Assembly (NCBI GenBank): GCA_018398815.1
Contig: CM031622.1
Coordinates: 17,877,471-17,941,470 of the forward strand
Length of the DNA stretch: 64,000 nt
From: Conus ventricosus
Taxonomy: Eukaryota > Mollusca > Gastropoda > Neogastropoda > Conidae
Direction: 5' to 3'
Below the pieces are notes generated by a model, which was given only the letters and a program-made list of their open reading frames with translations, did no database searches and was not told the origin of the DNA. Below, one piece after another: positions 1 to 9,500 of the stretch (positions are counted from its first letter, which is position 1; the number at the start of each line of letters is the position of its first letter). The translations under genes were made by a program, and so were the position numbers.

Positions 1-713
1 TCCAGTCACCCTGAGGCTCTGAATGAACAAGGTTCAAAGTATTCAAACTGTTACTTTACCCTGAGGCTCTCAATGAACAAGGTTCAAAGTGTTCAAACTG
101 TTACTTTACCCTCAGGCTCTCAATGAACAAGGTTCAAAGTGTTCAAACTGTTACTTTACCCTCAGGCTCTCAATGAACAAGGTTCAAAGTGTTCAAACTG
201 TTACTTTACCCTCAGGCTCTCAATGAACAAGGTTCAAAGTGTTCAAACTGTTACTTTACCTGAGGCTCTCAATGAACAAGGTTCAAAGTGTTCAAACTGT
301 TACTTTACCCTGAGGCTCTCAATGAACAAGGTTCAAAGTGTTCAAACTGTTACTTTACCCTCAGGCTCTCAATGAACAAGGTTCAAAGTGTTCAAACTGT
401 TACTTTACCCTCAGGCTCTCAATGAACAAGGTTCAAAGTGTTCAAACTGTTACTTTACCCTCAGGCTCTCAATGAACAAGGTTCAAAGTGTTCAAACTGT
501 TACTTTACCCTCAGGCTCTCAATGAACAAGGTTCAAAGTGTTCAAACTGTTACTTTACCCTCAGGCTCTCAATGAACAAGGTTCAAAGTGTTCAAACTGT
601 TACTTTACCCTCAGGCTCTCAATGAACAAGGTTCAAAGTGTTCAAACTGTTACTTTACCCTCAGGCTCTCAATGAACAAGGTTAAAAAAAAAGTTCAAAA
701 TATTCAGACTGTT
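1..713. repeat. Minisatellite, 50-bp unit, about 14 copies
   Basis: Each unit carries CTCAATGAACAAGGTTCAAA followed by a GTGTTCAAACTG block. The array runs off the left edge of the window. Copies differ at one position (CCCTGAGG or CCCTCAGG) and the last copy decays into an A-rich stretch. Reading frames across it are open only because the unit lacks stops in one frame. I see no gene. Confidence 0.95.
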
Positions 714-748
714 ACCTTTCGTTGTGTTGTCTTTTGTGGTCACGTGGT

Positions 749-771
749 CCCCCCCCCCCCCCCCCCCCCCC
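749..771. repeat. Poly-C tract
   Basis: A run of 23 C lies between two arrays. It is a likely polymerase-slippage site, so its length is uncertain. Confidence 0.95.
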
Positions 772-790
772 ATTTGTTTAGGATCTTCGA

Positions 791-1264
791 GTCACAGTCT
801 TAAATATTTCTTTCATTTGATTGTTTATGACTCATGTTTGGTGAATGATTTCTCTGTGTGACAGTCTTAAATGTTTCTTTCATTTGATTGTTTATGACTC
901 ATGTTTGGTGACTGGTTTCTCTGTGTCACAGTCTTAAATGTTTCTTTCATTTGATTGTTTATGACTCATGTTTGGTGACTGGTTTCTCTGTGTCACAGTC
1001 TTAAACGTTTCTTTAGATTGATTGTTTATGACTCATGTTTGGTGACTGGTTTCTCTGTGTCACAGTCTTAAATGTTTCTTTCATTTGATTGTTTATGACT
1101 CATGTTTGGTAAATGATTTCTCTGTGTCACAGTCTTAAATGTTTCTTTCATTTGATTGTTTATGACTCATGTTTGGTAAATGATTTCTCTGTGTCACAGT
1201 CTTAAACGTTTCTTTAGATTGATTGTTTATTACTCATGTTTGGTGACTGATTTCTCTGTGTCAG
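791..1264. repeat. Minisatellite, 67-bp unit, 7 copies
   Basis: Copies begin near 791, 858, 925, 992, 1059, 1126 and 1193. Each contains CACAGTCTTAAATGTTTC and GTTTATGACTCATGTTTGG. Two copies share the variant AACGTTTCTTTAGATTG, which suggests duplication in multi-unit blocks. Confidence 0.93.
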
Positions 1265-1390
1265 CGTTCTCTTCCATGCTACTTCCTGTCGTTGACTGGC
1301 TGTCTCGGGAGTGGGGTTGTGATGCTCCCCCCACGGCACTGGAAACAGAACTAAATCATTGATGGTGCTGTCTTTGATCCCGTGGGAGGA

Positions 1391-1448
1391 CGGGCACCAC
1401 TTCTGGACACGGGCACCACTGCTGGACACGGGCACCACTGCAGACAGG
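1391..1448. repeat. Short tandem repeat, 19 bp x 3
   Basis: CGGGCACCACTGCTGGACA is repeated at 1391, 1410 and 1429, in otherwise unique DNA. Confidence 0.85.
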
Positions 1449-1449
1449 C

Positions 1450-2550
1450 GGAGACCAATGTCCACTCTGGTCAGGCATTACCAAGTGGTTCTGTTCAAAA
1501 GTCGGAATTCATGATTCCCAGGAATGGGAAAAACAAACATGTTTCAAATGTGAGCCTGTGTTAAACGACGTATGGATAACGGTACAGCCTGCGTGTGCCA
1601 GTCTGGTTGAATACCCAAGTTAATGGGTTACTATATAAGCATCATTGTCTTATTGCTTAACGTCTGATCACTGCCACAGTTTTATTCAGTTCTTATCTTG
1701 CAATTATAATTTAATCGTTTGAACGCTACATTCATGCATGGTGGGCACGCATAAAGCGAGATGAAAGGACAGGTGTGCGAATGTGATTTGCGTGCGACTG
1801 GCTACGTCTGCGGAGTGTGGTGTTTCTGAACACTGTCTCAACATGGTAAATATCTCCTGCGTTTGCGGGCCGCCTCCCACCCCACCCCCGAACTTCCCCA
1901 CCCACCTCTCTCTCTCTCTCTCCTCTTTCGGTGGTTAAAATTCAACAGGTTGCAAATCTCAAGTCCTCGGTCCATTGTGGCGTGCGTTCACTTTCACGCT
2001 TTACCAATAATTAGCCTACGCGACACGCCGTGTCGCCGGCCCTCTCTGATGTTGTGGACCAGTAACATGGAGGTGATAGCGTGCTTTGTTTACCGTACCG
2101 TGTCGTCCGTTGGAGGCCGTCACGCTGTCTTCATCGTGCTTGAACGGTAGCGGGGTAGTATAACAGTTTAAGCTCTTCGCACACGAGGCGTCGGTTTTGA
2201 GCAAGACTGTGTGTGGGCCGGAGATAACAGATGGACAAAGCAAACAGCAAGATTGATAACAATGCGTGGTACCGTTTGAGAGAGAGCACTGAACACTGAA
2301 CATTTTTAATGTCATTAGCTATACTGCCTTCATGACATGGGGAGAGGGGGGGGGGGGGGGAGGGGAGGAAGGGTAGGGGGAGGGGTGGCAAAGCAAAAAG
2401 GAAATAACGTAAACGGTAAATCCACAACAAACATGAATTAAAACAATGCCAAGCACCATAAGCCTGAACACCGACCATGTAGAATAATGCACTTTCAAGA
2501 ATTCGCAATGCATTAACAATCAAAAGTAAAATGTCTTACCGTCTCCTTTA
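1450..2550. other. Unique-looking intergenic DNA
   Basis: No coding or RNA feature is supported here. The stretch includes a short CT run near 1905-1922 and a G-rich tract at 2340-2385. A segment at about 2148-2210 resembles 2968-3030 (shared core GCACACGAGGCGTCGG), so part of it is probably an old interspersed repeat. Confidence 0.6.
2148..2210. repeat. Dispersed repeat copy 1 (GCACACGAGGCGTCGG family)
   Basis: The stretch runs from GCGGGGTAGTATAACAG through GCACACGAGGCGTCGG to a TTGAGCAAG-like end. It aligns with 2968-3030 in the same orientation and with similar internal spacing. I do not recognise the family. Confidence 0.5.
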
Positions 2551-2554
2551 AAAT

Positions 2555-2915
2555 TCGCTTTATCTTTTAATCACCTCGGTTTGATATATTCTTCTTATTT
2601 GAACGTTCAACGCCTCTGCAGTATACCTTGCAAAAGATTTCACCGAGTCATCGTCGTAGTTTAGTTTTAGCACTCTATCTGTGTCCTCATTTTTAGCAAT
2701 TTTCTTTCTAATTTTTTTTGGGGGGGTGCTTTTTCCACGAATAGCGTTGTATTCTTTACAATGAATCAAAACGAGCGTCTCATCCTCCCTACAGAAACCA
2801 CACGATGGGCAAGGCGACGATGAGGATGGCTCAGTATGGAACCATAATTATCTCATGGGCATTTAAGACCATCTCAATCTGGCAAGACAAATTCTGTGCC
2901 ACATGAGAGAGAGAG
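2555..2915 (-). pseudogene. Degenerate LINE C-terminal fragment (zinc-knuckle region)
   Basis: Read on the minus strand, the segment contains CPSCGFCREDETLVLIHCKEY and then a basic tail that ends at an in-frame stop near 2560. The spacing of C, C, H and C resembles the cysteine-histidine motif after the reverse transcriptase in Jockey/R1/RTE-type non-LTR elements, which usually reads C-P-x-C ... H-x-x-x-x-C and then Y-x-x-x-R. Upstream, HRICLARLRWS resembles the preceding conserved block but is broken by stops. No polymerase core is present. This is probably an old 5'-truncated, 3'-terminal insertion. Clade assignment is not possible here, and a chance resemblance remains possible. Confidence 0.45.
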
Positions 2916-2967
2916 AGAGTTGTAACTGCTATCAAACCTCATAATGGCTACACTGTGCTTGTACGGG

Positions 2968-3030
2968 TTGCGGGGTAACATGGCTTTAGGCTGTTTGCAC
3001 ACGAGGCGTCGGATTTAAGCAAAAATATGA
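2968..3030. repeat. Dispersed repeat copy 2 (GCACACGAGGCGTCGG family)
   Basis: Second copy of the element near 2148-2210, about 820 bp away. It shares GCGGGGTA, the GCACACGAGGCGTCGG core and the AGCAA end. Confidence 0.5.
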
Positions 3031-3288
3031 GTTAAGTGTCAGCGTGTGAACGTAAGAGATTCACGTCCCTTTGGCCTGTGACACAAAGTCAGAAGACGAT
3101 CTGGGCCACGGACACATTCATTGTAGGCACAAAATAACAGCCATAATTATAATCGTAATAGTAATAAAATAAGTAAGATAATAACCTGATATAATTTTAC
3201 CTGATTGTTCTTTTAGGGGAACTTTACTGCGTTAAATTTTCGACTGCAAGGGCTCCAAAATGGTGCCAGTGTCGAACACGTTTCAGAG

Positions 3289-3296
3289 TGACGTCA
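3289..3296. promoter_or_regulatory. Full CRE-like palindrome TGACGTCA
   Basis: A perfect 8-bp CREB/ATF consensus lies 280 bp upstream of a candidate exon. One match per 64 kb is expected by chance, so a single site is weak evidence. Confidence 0.25.
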
Positions 3297-3351
3297 CGAT
3301 CACGGTTCACAGTCATGGGAAAACAGTGCCATAGCGCAAAGCTTTGGGTTA

Positions 3352-3533
3352 CTTCAAACAAGCACGTCAAACAAGCACGTCAAACAAGCACGTCAAACAA
3401 GCACGTCAAACAAGCACGTCAAACAGGCACGTCAAACAGGCACGTCAAACAAGCACGTCAAACAAGCCCGTCAAACAAGCCCGTCAAACAAGCCCGTCAA
3501 ACAAGCACGTCAAACAAGCACGTCAAACGGCGG
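3352..3533. repeat. Minisatellite, 13-bp unit, about 14 copies
   Basis: The unit AGCACGTCAAACA is repeated with single-base variants (AGGCACG, AGCCCG). A 13-bp period breaks any reading frame, so the apparent peptide is a shadow. Confidence 0.95.
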
Positions 3534-3568
3534 TAAAGAAAAGTTTCTTACCTTGTACTGTCTCGCAG

Positions 3569-3655
3569 AAATCCACTGGACAATCCAGCCTGTCAGGAAT
3601 TGTGGGAAAAGCCAGACTTCCGCCAGAAGCTGACGCACTTCTTCCACACCCGCAG
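3569..3655 (+). CDS. Candidate internal coding exon, 87 bp, unknown product
   Basis: A pyrimidine-rich stretch ending in GTCTCGCAG abuts position 3569, and position 3655 is followed by a donor, CGCAG/GTAATG. From 3570 the exon reads without stops as NPLDNPACQELWEKPDFRQK and then an LTHFFHTR end. This composition looks protein-like, rich in charged and aromatic residues and with varied codons. The exon is 87 nt and symmetrical (phase 2 at both ends in that frame). The frame starting at 3569 is also open but looks less protein-like. I do not recognise the family and see no neighbouring exon. The poly-C tract after it and the 13-bp array before it make a chance open frame possible. Confidence 0.35.
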
Positions 3656-3702
3656 GTAATGGAGACAGACAGATTTTTTCCTTTCTTCCTTTTGCCTCCC
3701 AT

Positions 3703-3721
3703 CCCCCCCCCCCCCCCCCCC
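3703..3721. repeat. Poly-C tract
   Basis: About 19 C, directly downstream of the candidate exon, followed by C-rich DNA to about 3760. Confidence 0.9.
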
Positions 3722-3759
3722 ATTCCCCTTCCCACACACCTCCCTCCCCACTCCCCCCA

Positions 3760-4300
3760 AATTGAAACATTTTGTTCCTTGGAAGCTTATGGCAGTTATC
3801 AGTGCCGAATGTCATCTTCAATCTGTCGATGTATTGCGAGCGTGTGAACCAAGTACACGTTCATTACGGAGTTTATTACGGATTTGTCGGCACTGTTGCA
3901 GTGATGTCACGTCACGTGTCAACCTGGTGGCTCTCATTAACATTCGCACTGAGATGTTTAATTGAATTTCGATTTCACGCATACATTTCAAACTGGAAGT
4001 CTGCTAACCGCCAATATCATGTCATAACTGGCTGTAGAGACCAAGTAGTCATTGGTAAATGGTTGAGTTTTACGTCCTCATCGCGAAAGCTTTTAGGGAC
4101 ATGTCTTTCATTCACGGTGGTCTTTGTAATCGGACTAGGTGTCTCCCTTTAAGGATAAACGGTCCCCTGACGTCACGCTGTGTGTATGACGTAGTCCAGT
4201 TTGTCGTTTGATCCAGTGCCATGGCACTGGAAGAGACATCCGGCAGCGTGCTCCATGCCTCAGGTCCTTGGTCACCTGGACAACGGCTGAAGGGAAAATA
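3760..4300. other. Unique intergenic DNA
   Basis: No supported gene. It contains a second TGACGTCA at 4168-4175. Confidence 0.55.
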
Positions 4301-4304
4301 TCCT

Positions 4305-4425
4305 GACTGGAAATGGCACAGGAGACGGACAGAGATAGAAATGGCACAGGAGACGGACAGAGATGGAAATGGCACAGGAGACGGACAGAGATGGAAATGG
4401 CACAGGAGACGGACAGAGATGGAAA
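4305..4425. repeat. Short tandem repeat, 28 bp x 4
   Basis: Units share GGCACAGGAGACGGACAGAG followed by ATGGAAAT. They are nearly identical. Confidence 0.9.
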
Positions 4426-4449
4426 GTGAATGGGAGAGCGTAGACCTCC

Positions 4450-4480
4450 GCCAAGATCCACGGATCCTGGATCCACCCTT
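4450..4480. repeat. Left remnant of an interspersed repeat
   Basis: GGATCCTGGATCCACC here matches the start of the repeat at 54825-54860, where the same word follows GAACGGATCC. The matching distal end lies at 5700-5830, with the 26-bp array between the two. Confidence 0.5.
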
Positions 4481-5698
4481 TGACCCGCGTTCACACCACG
4501 GATCTTTGACCGGCGTCCACACCACGGATCTTTGACCGGCGTCCACACCACGGATCTTTGACCGGCGTCCACACCATGGATCTTTGACCCACGTCCACAC
4601 CACGGATCTTTGACCCACGTCCACACCACGGATCTTTGACCCACGTCAACACCACGGATCTTTGACCCGCGTCCACGCCATGGATCTTTGACCCGCGTCC
4701 ACACCACGGATCTTTGACCCACGTCAACACCACTGATCTATGACCCACGTCCACATCACAGATCTTTGACCCACGTCCACACCACGGATCTTTGACCCAC
4801 GTCAACACCACGGATCTTTGACCCGCGTCCACGCCATGGATCTTTGACCCGCGTCCACACCACGGATCTTTGACCCACGTCCACACCACGGATCTATGAC
4901 CCACGTCCACATCACAGATCTTTGACCCACGTCCACACCACGGATCTATGACCCACGTCCACACCACGGATCTTTGACCCACGTCCACATCACGGATCTT
5001 TGACCCACGTCCACACCACGGATCTTTGACCCACGTCAACACCACGGATCTTTGACCCACGTCCACACCACGGATCTTTGACCCACGTTCACACCACGGA
5101 TCTTTGACCCACGTCCACACCACGGATCTTTGACCCACGTCCACACCACGGATCTTTGACCCACGTTCACACCACGGATCTTTGACCCACGTTCACACCA
5201 CGGATCTATGACCCACGTCCACATCACAGATCTTTGACCCACGTCCACACCACGGATCTATGACCCACGTCCACACCACGGATCTTTGACCCACGTCCAC
5301 ATCACGGATCTTTGACCCACGTCCACACCACGGATCTTTGACCCACGTCAACACCACGGATCTTTGACCCACGTCCACACCACGGATCTTTGACCCACGT
5401 TCACACCACGGATCTTTGACCCACGTCCACACCACGGATCTTTGACCCACGTCCACACCACGGATCTTTGACCCACGTTCACACCACGGATCTTTGACCC
5501 ACGTTCACACCACGGATCTTTGACCCACGTCCACACCACGGATCTTTGACCAACGTCCACATCACGGATCTTTGACCCACGTCCACACCACGGATCTTTG
5601 ACCCACGTCAACACCACGGATCTTTGACCCACGTCCACACCACGGATCTTTTACCCACGTCCACACCACGGATCTTTTACCCACGTCCACACCATGGA
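4478..5698. repeat. Minisatellite, 26-bp unit, about 47 copies
   Basis: The unit is CACGGATCTTTGACCCACGT plus CCACAC. Variants (ATCACAG, GATCTATGACC, GTTCACAC, GTCAACAC) recur in a fixed order. A block beginning near 4911 recurs 312 bp later (12 units) from 5223 and stays identical for about 300 bp. A shorter 156-bp shift (6 units) links 4755 with 4911. Long minus-strand open frames with a 26-residue period are a by-product of three 26-bp units. Confidence 0.95.
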
Positions 5699-5699
5699 T

Positions 5700-5830
5700 C
5701 CCACAGTTGAATTCAATGTGTTCGTTCAAGATTCGCTGAAATCTTTTTGGTAAGTTTTGCTAAATCTTGCTGACAAATAAACCAACCCTCCGGACGTGAA
5801 AACAGCTTCCTTGGTTGAGGTGATGAACAA
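5700..5830. repeat. Right remnant of the same interspersed repeat
   Basis: CGCTGAAATC, CTTGCTGACAAATAAACCAA and GACGTGAAAACAG follow in the same order and spacing as CGTTGAAATC, GTTGCTGACGAACCAA and GACGTGGATGAAAA at 54925-54995. The pieces are collinear, which suggests one element split by the array. Confidence 0.55.
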
Positions 5831-5862
5831 GAACTGAGGTAGTTACTGTAGATTGTTTCCAA

Positions 5863-5959
5863 TGGTAAGGTAAGGTAAGGTAAGGTAAGGTAAGGTAAGG
5901 TAAGGTAAGGTAAGGTAAGGTAAGGTAAGCAAGGTAAGGTAAGGTAAGGTAAGGTAAGG
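5863..5959. repeat. Pentanucleotide microsatellite (TAAGG)n
   Basis: About 19 near-perfect copies with one interruption near 5929. It abuts a SINE-like 3' end, so on the minus strand it is best read as an expanded element tail. Confidence 0.95.
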
Positions 5960-6000
5960 TTGCTTATATCCCAGCCGACTGCAAAGAGCCATATGAGGGC
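5864..6000 (-). mobile_element. Short interspersed element 3' end with (CTTAC)n tail
   Basis: Minus-strand reading gives AGCCCTCATATGGCTC, GTCGGCTGGGATATAAGC and then the pentanucleotide tail. A close relative is inserted at 30910-30970, with the same core and an (ATCTT)-type tail. Weaker relatives occur near 47307 and 55270. Only the 3' portion is present. Family and autonomous partner are unknown. Confidence 0.55.
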
Positions 6001-6165
6001 TGTCACCGCGTTGAAGTCAGCTCACAAGTCATTTAAAAAAAAGAACAGAGAGAAAAAGATCATTCACAGAACACGTTCTAAAAACACACATCTTCCTTCC
6101 GTAAAATCTTAGTCAGATGAAAATCTACTCATCTGTTTCAGAAATTCAAAGATCACAGTCATCAG

Positions 6166-6216
6166 GTGGAAGAAGAAGGAAGAAGAAGAAAGAAGAAGAA
6201 GAAGAAGAAGAAGAAA
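6166..6216. repeat. (GAA)n purine tract
   Basis: An imperfect GAAGAA run of about 50 bp. It is a homopurine stretch with potential to form a triplex. Confidence 0.85.
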
Positions 6217-6321
6217 ATTTTCAGTGACGCCATCTCCTCCGCTGCCAGTGGTGTAGTTTTTAACGGGAGGTTGACTTGGTCAAGAAGGCGTCACTGTGGC
6301 CAGGCGGCTCAGGAAATGTGC

Positions 6322-6471
6322 GTGGTTAGGGGGGCGTCCATGGACTGCGCGTGGTTAGTGGGCGTCCATGGACTGCGCGTGGTTATGGGGCGTCCATGGA
6401 CTGCGCGTGGTTAGTGGGGCGTCCATGGACTGCGCGTGGTTAGTGGGGCGTCCATGGACTGCGCGTGGTAA
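6322..6471. repeat. Minisatellite, 29-bp unit, 5 copies
   Basis: The unit contains GTCCATGGACTGCGCGTGGT plus TAGTGGGGC. Two copies have one-base length changes. Confidence 0.9.
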
Positions 6472-6582
6472 GCCAACGACAGAACGGGCCTCGGTATGGA
6501 TGGGTGTGGGGAGTGAGGTGGATGTGAATCAAGTAGTAAGAAAAGAAACGGTCATTGCAACGTGTAAGAAGTTGGATTGGTT

Positions 6583-9500
6583 GACAGCCATTGAATCACC
6601 AGTAAAAAGAGAAAAAGAAAACCGTTCATTACTAACCAGTACAGAGAACAGGATAACTTGACAGCCATTGACATGACCAGTATAGTGAAGCAGGCACCCC
6701 TCTTACAGCCATTGACATGACCAGTACAGAGAACAGGCAATTTACCTTACAGCCATTGACATGACCAGTACAGTGAAGACAGGCACACCTTACATACCTT
6801 ACAGCCATTGACATGACCAGTACAGTGAAGCAGGCATACCTTACATACCTTACAGCCATTGACATGACCAGTACAATGAAGCAGGCACACTTAACATACC
6901 TTACAGCCATTGACATGACCAGTACAGTGAAGCAGGCAACCTTACATACCTTACAGCCATTGACATGACCAGTACAGTGAAGCAGGCACACCTTAACATA
7001 CCTTACAGCCATTGAGATGACCAGTGCAGTAAGCAGGCAACACCTTACAGCCATTGACATGACCAGTACAGTGAAGCAGGCATACCTTACATACCTTACA
7101 GCCATTGAATGTCCAGTTGCAGTAAGCAGGCATGTTTAAAACCTTACAGCCATGACATGACCAGTACAGTGAAGCAGGCACACCTTACATACCTTACAGC
7201 CATTGACATGACCAGTACAGTAAAGCAGGCACATGTTACATACCTTACAGCCATTGACATGACCAGTACAGTGAAGCAGGCACACCTTATAACAGCCATT
7301 GACATGACCAGTGCAGTAAAGCAGGACACAACCTTACAGCCATTGACATGACCAGTGCAGTGAAAGCAGGCCCAACCTACCCTTACAGCCATTGACATGA
7401 CCAGTGCAGTAAAGCAGGACACCTTACAGCCATTGACATGACCAGTGCAGTAAAGCAGCCAACCTTACAAAGCCATTGACATGACCAGTACAGTGAAGCA
7501 GGCATAACCTTACTCTGCATACCTTACAGCCATTGACATGACCAGTGCAGTGAAAGCAGGCATCCACTCTTACAGCCATTGACATGACCAGTGCAGTAAA
7601 GCAGGCACACCTTACAGCCATTGACATGACCAGTGCACTAAAGCAGGCACACCTTACAGCCATTGACATGACCAGTGCACTAAAGCAGGCACACCTTACA
7701 CTAGCCATTGACATGACCAGTGCAGTAAAGCAGGACACACCTTAATACCTTACAGCCATTGACATGACCAGTGCAGTAAAGCAGGCACACTTACATACTT
7801 ACAGCATTGACTAAATCAGGCACAACTTACATACCTTACAGCCATTGACATGACCAGTGCAGTAAAGCAGGCACACCTTACATACCTTACAGCCATAGAC
7901 ATGACCAGTACAGTGAAGCAGGCACACCTTACATACCTTACAGCCATTGACATGACCAGTACAGTGAAGCAGGCATACCTTATATACCTTACAGCCATTG
8001 ACATGACCAGTACAGTGAAGAAGGCACACCTTACAGCCATTGACATGACCAGTACAGTGAAGCAGGCATACCTTACATACCTTACAGCCATTGACATGAC
8101 CAGTACAGTGAAACAGGCACACCTCACAGCCATTGACATGACCAGTACAGTGAAGCAGACACACCTTACATACCTTACAGCCATTGGCATGACCAGTACA
8201 GTGAAACAGGCACACCTTACATACCTTACAGCCATTGACATGACCAGTACAGTGAAACAGGCACACCTTACATACCTTACAGCCATTGACATGACCAGTA
8301 CAGTGAAGCAGGCACACCTTACATACTTACAGCCATTGACATGACCAGTACAGTGAAGCAGGCACACCTTACATACCTTACAGCCATTGACATGACCAGT
8401 GCAGTAAAGCAGGCATACCTTACAGCCATTGACATGACCAGTACAGTGAAGCAGGCACACCTTACAGCCATAGACATGACCAGTACAGTAAATCAGGCAC
8501 ACCTTACAGCCATTGACAAGACCAGTGCAGTAAAGGAGTCACACCTTACAGCCATTGACATGACCAGTGCAGTAAAGCAGGCATACCTTACAGCCATTGA
8601 CATGACCAGTGCAGTAAAGCAGGCACACCTTACATACTTTACAGCCATTGACATGACCAGTGCAGTAAAGCAGGCACACCTTACATACCGTACAGCCATT
8701 GACATGACCAGTACAGTGAAGCAGGCACACTTTACATACTTTACAGCCATTGACATGACCAGTGCAGTAAAGCGGGCACACCTTACATACCTTAAAGCCA
8801 TTGACATGTCCAGTGCAGTAAAGCAGGCACACCTTACAGCCATTGACTTGACCAGTGCAGTAAAGCAGGCATACCTTACATACCTTACAGCCATTGACAT
8901 GTCCAGTGCAGTAAAGCAGGCATACCTTACAGCCATTGACATGTCCAGTGCAGTAAAGCAGGCACACCTTACAGCCATGGACATGACCAGTGCAGTAAAG
9001 CAGGCACACCTTACAGCCATTGACATGACCAGTGCAGTAAAGCAGGCACACATTACAGCCATTGACATGACCAGTACAGTAAAGCAGGCACACCTTACAT
9101 TACCTTACAGCCATTGACATGACCAGTACAGTGAAGCAGGCATACCTTACAGCCATGGACATGACCAGTGCAGTAAAGCAGGCACACCTTACAGCCATTG
9201 ACATGAACAGTGCAGTAAAGCAGGCACACCTTACATACCTTACAGCCATTGACATGACCAGTGCAGTAAAGCAGGCACACCTTACAGCCATTGACATGAC
9301 CAGTGCAGTAAAGTAGGCACACCTTAAAAGCCATTGACATGACCAGTGCAGTAAAGCAGGCACACCTTACATACCTTACAGCCATTGACATGACCAGTGC
9401 AGTAAAGCAGGCACACCTTACATACCTTACAGCCATTGACATGACCAGTGCAGTGAAGCAGGCACACATTACAGCCATTGACATGACCAGTACAGTAAAG

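Noticed and set aside
1..713. CRISPR-like array
   Set aside because: Units are contiguous without unique spacers, and the DNA is clearly eukaryotic. The same holds for all other arrays here.
4491..5144. Repeat protein with a 26-residue period
   Set aside because: 26-bp units read three at a time. It has no start context, no domain and no unique ends.
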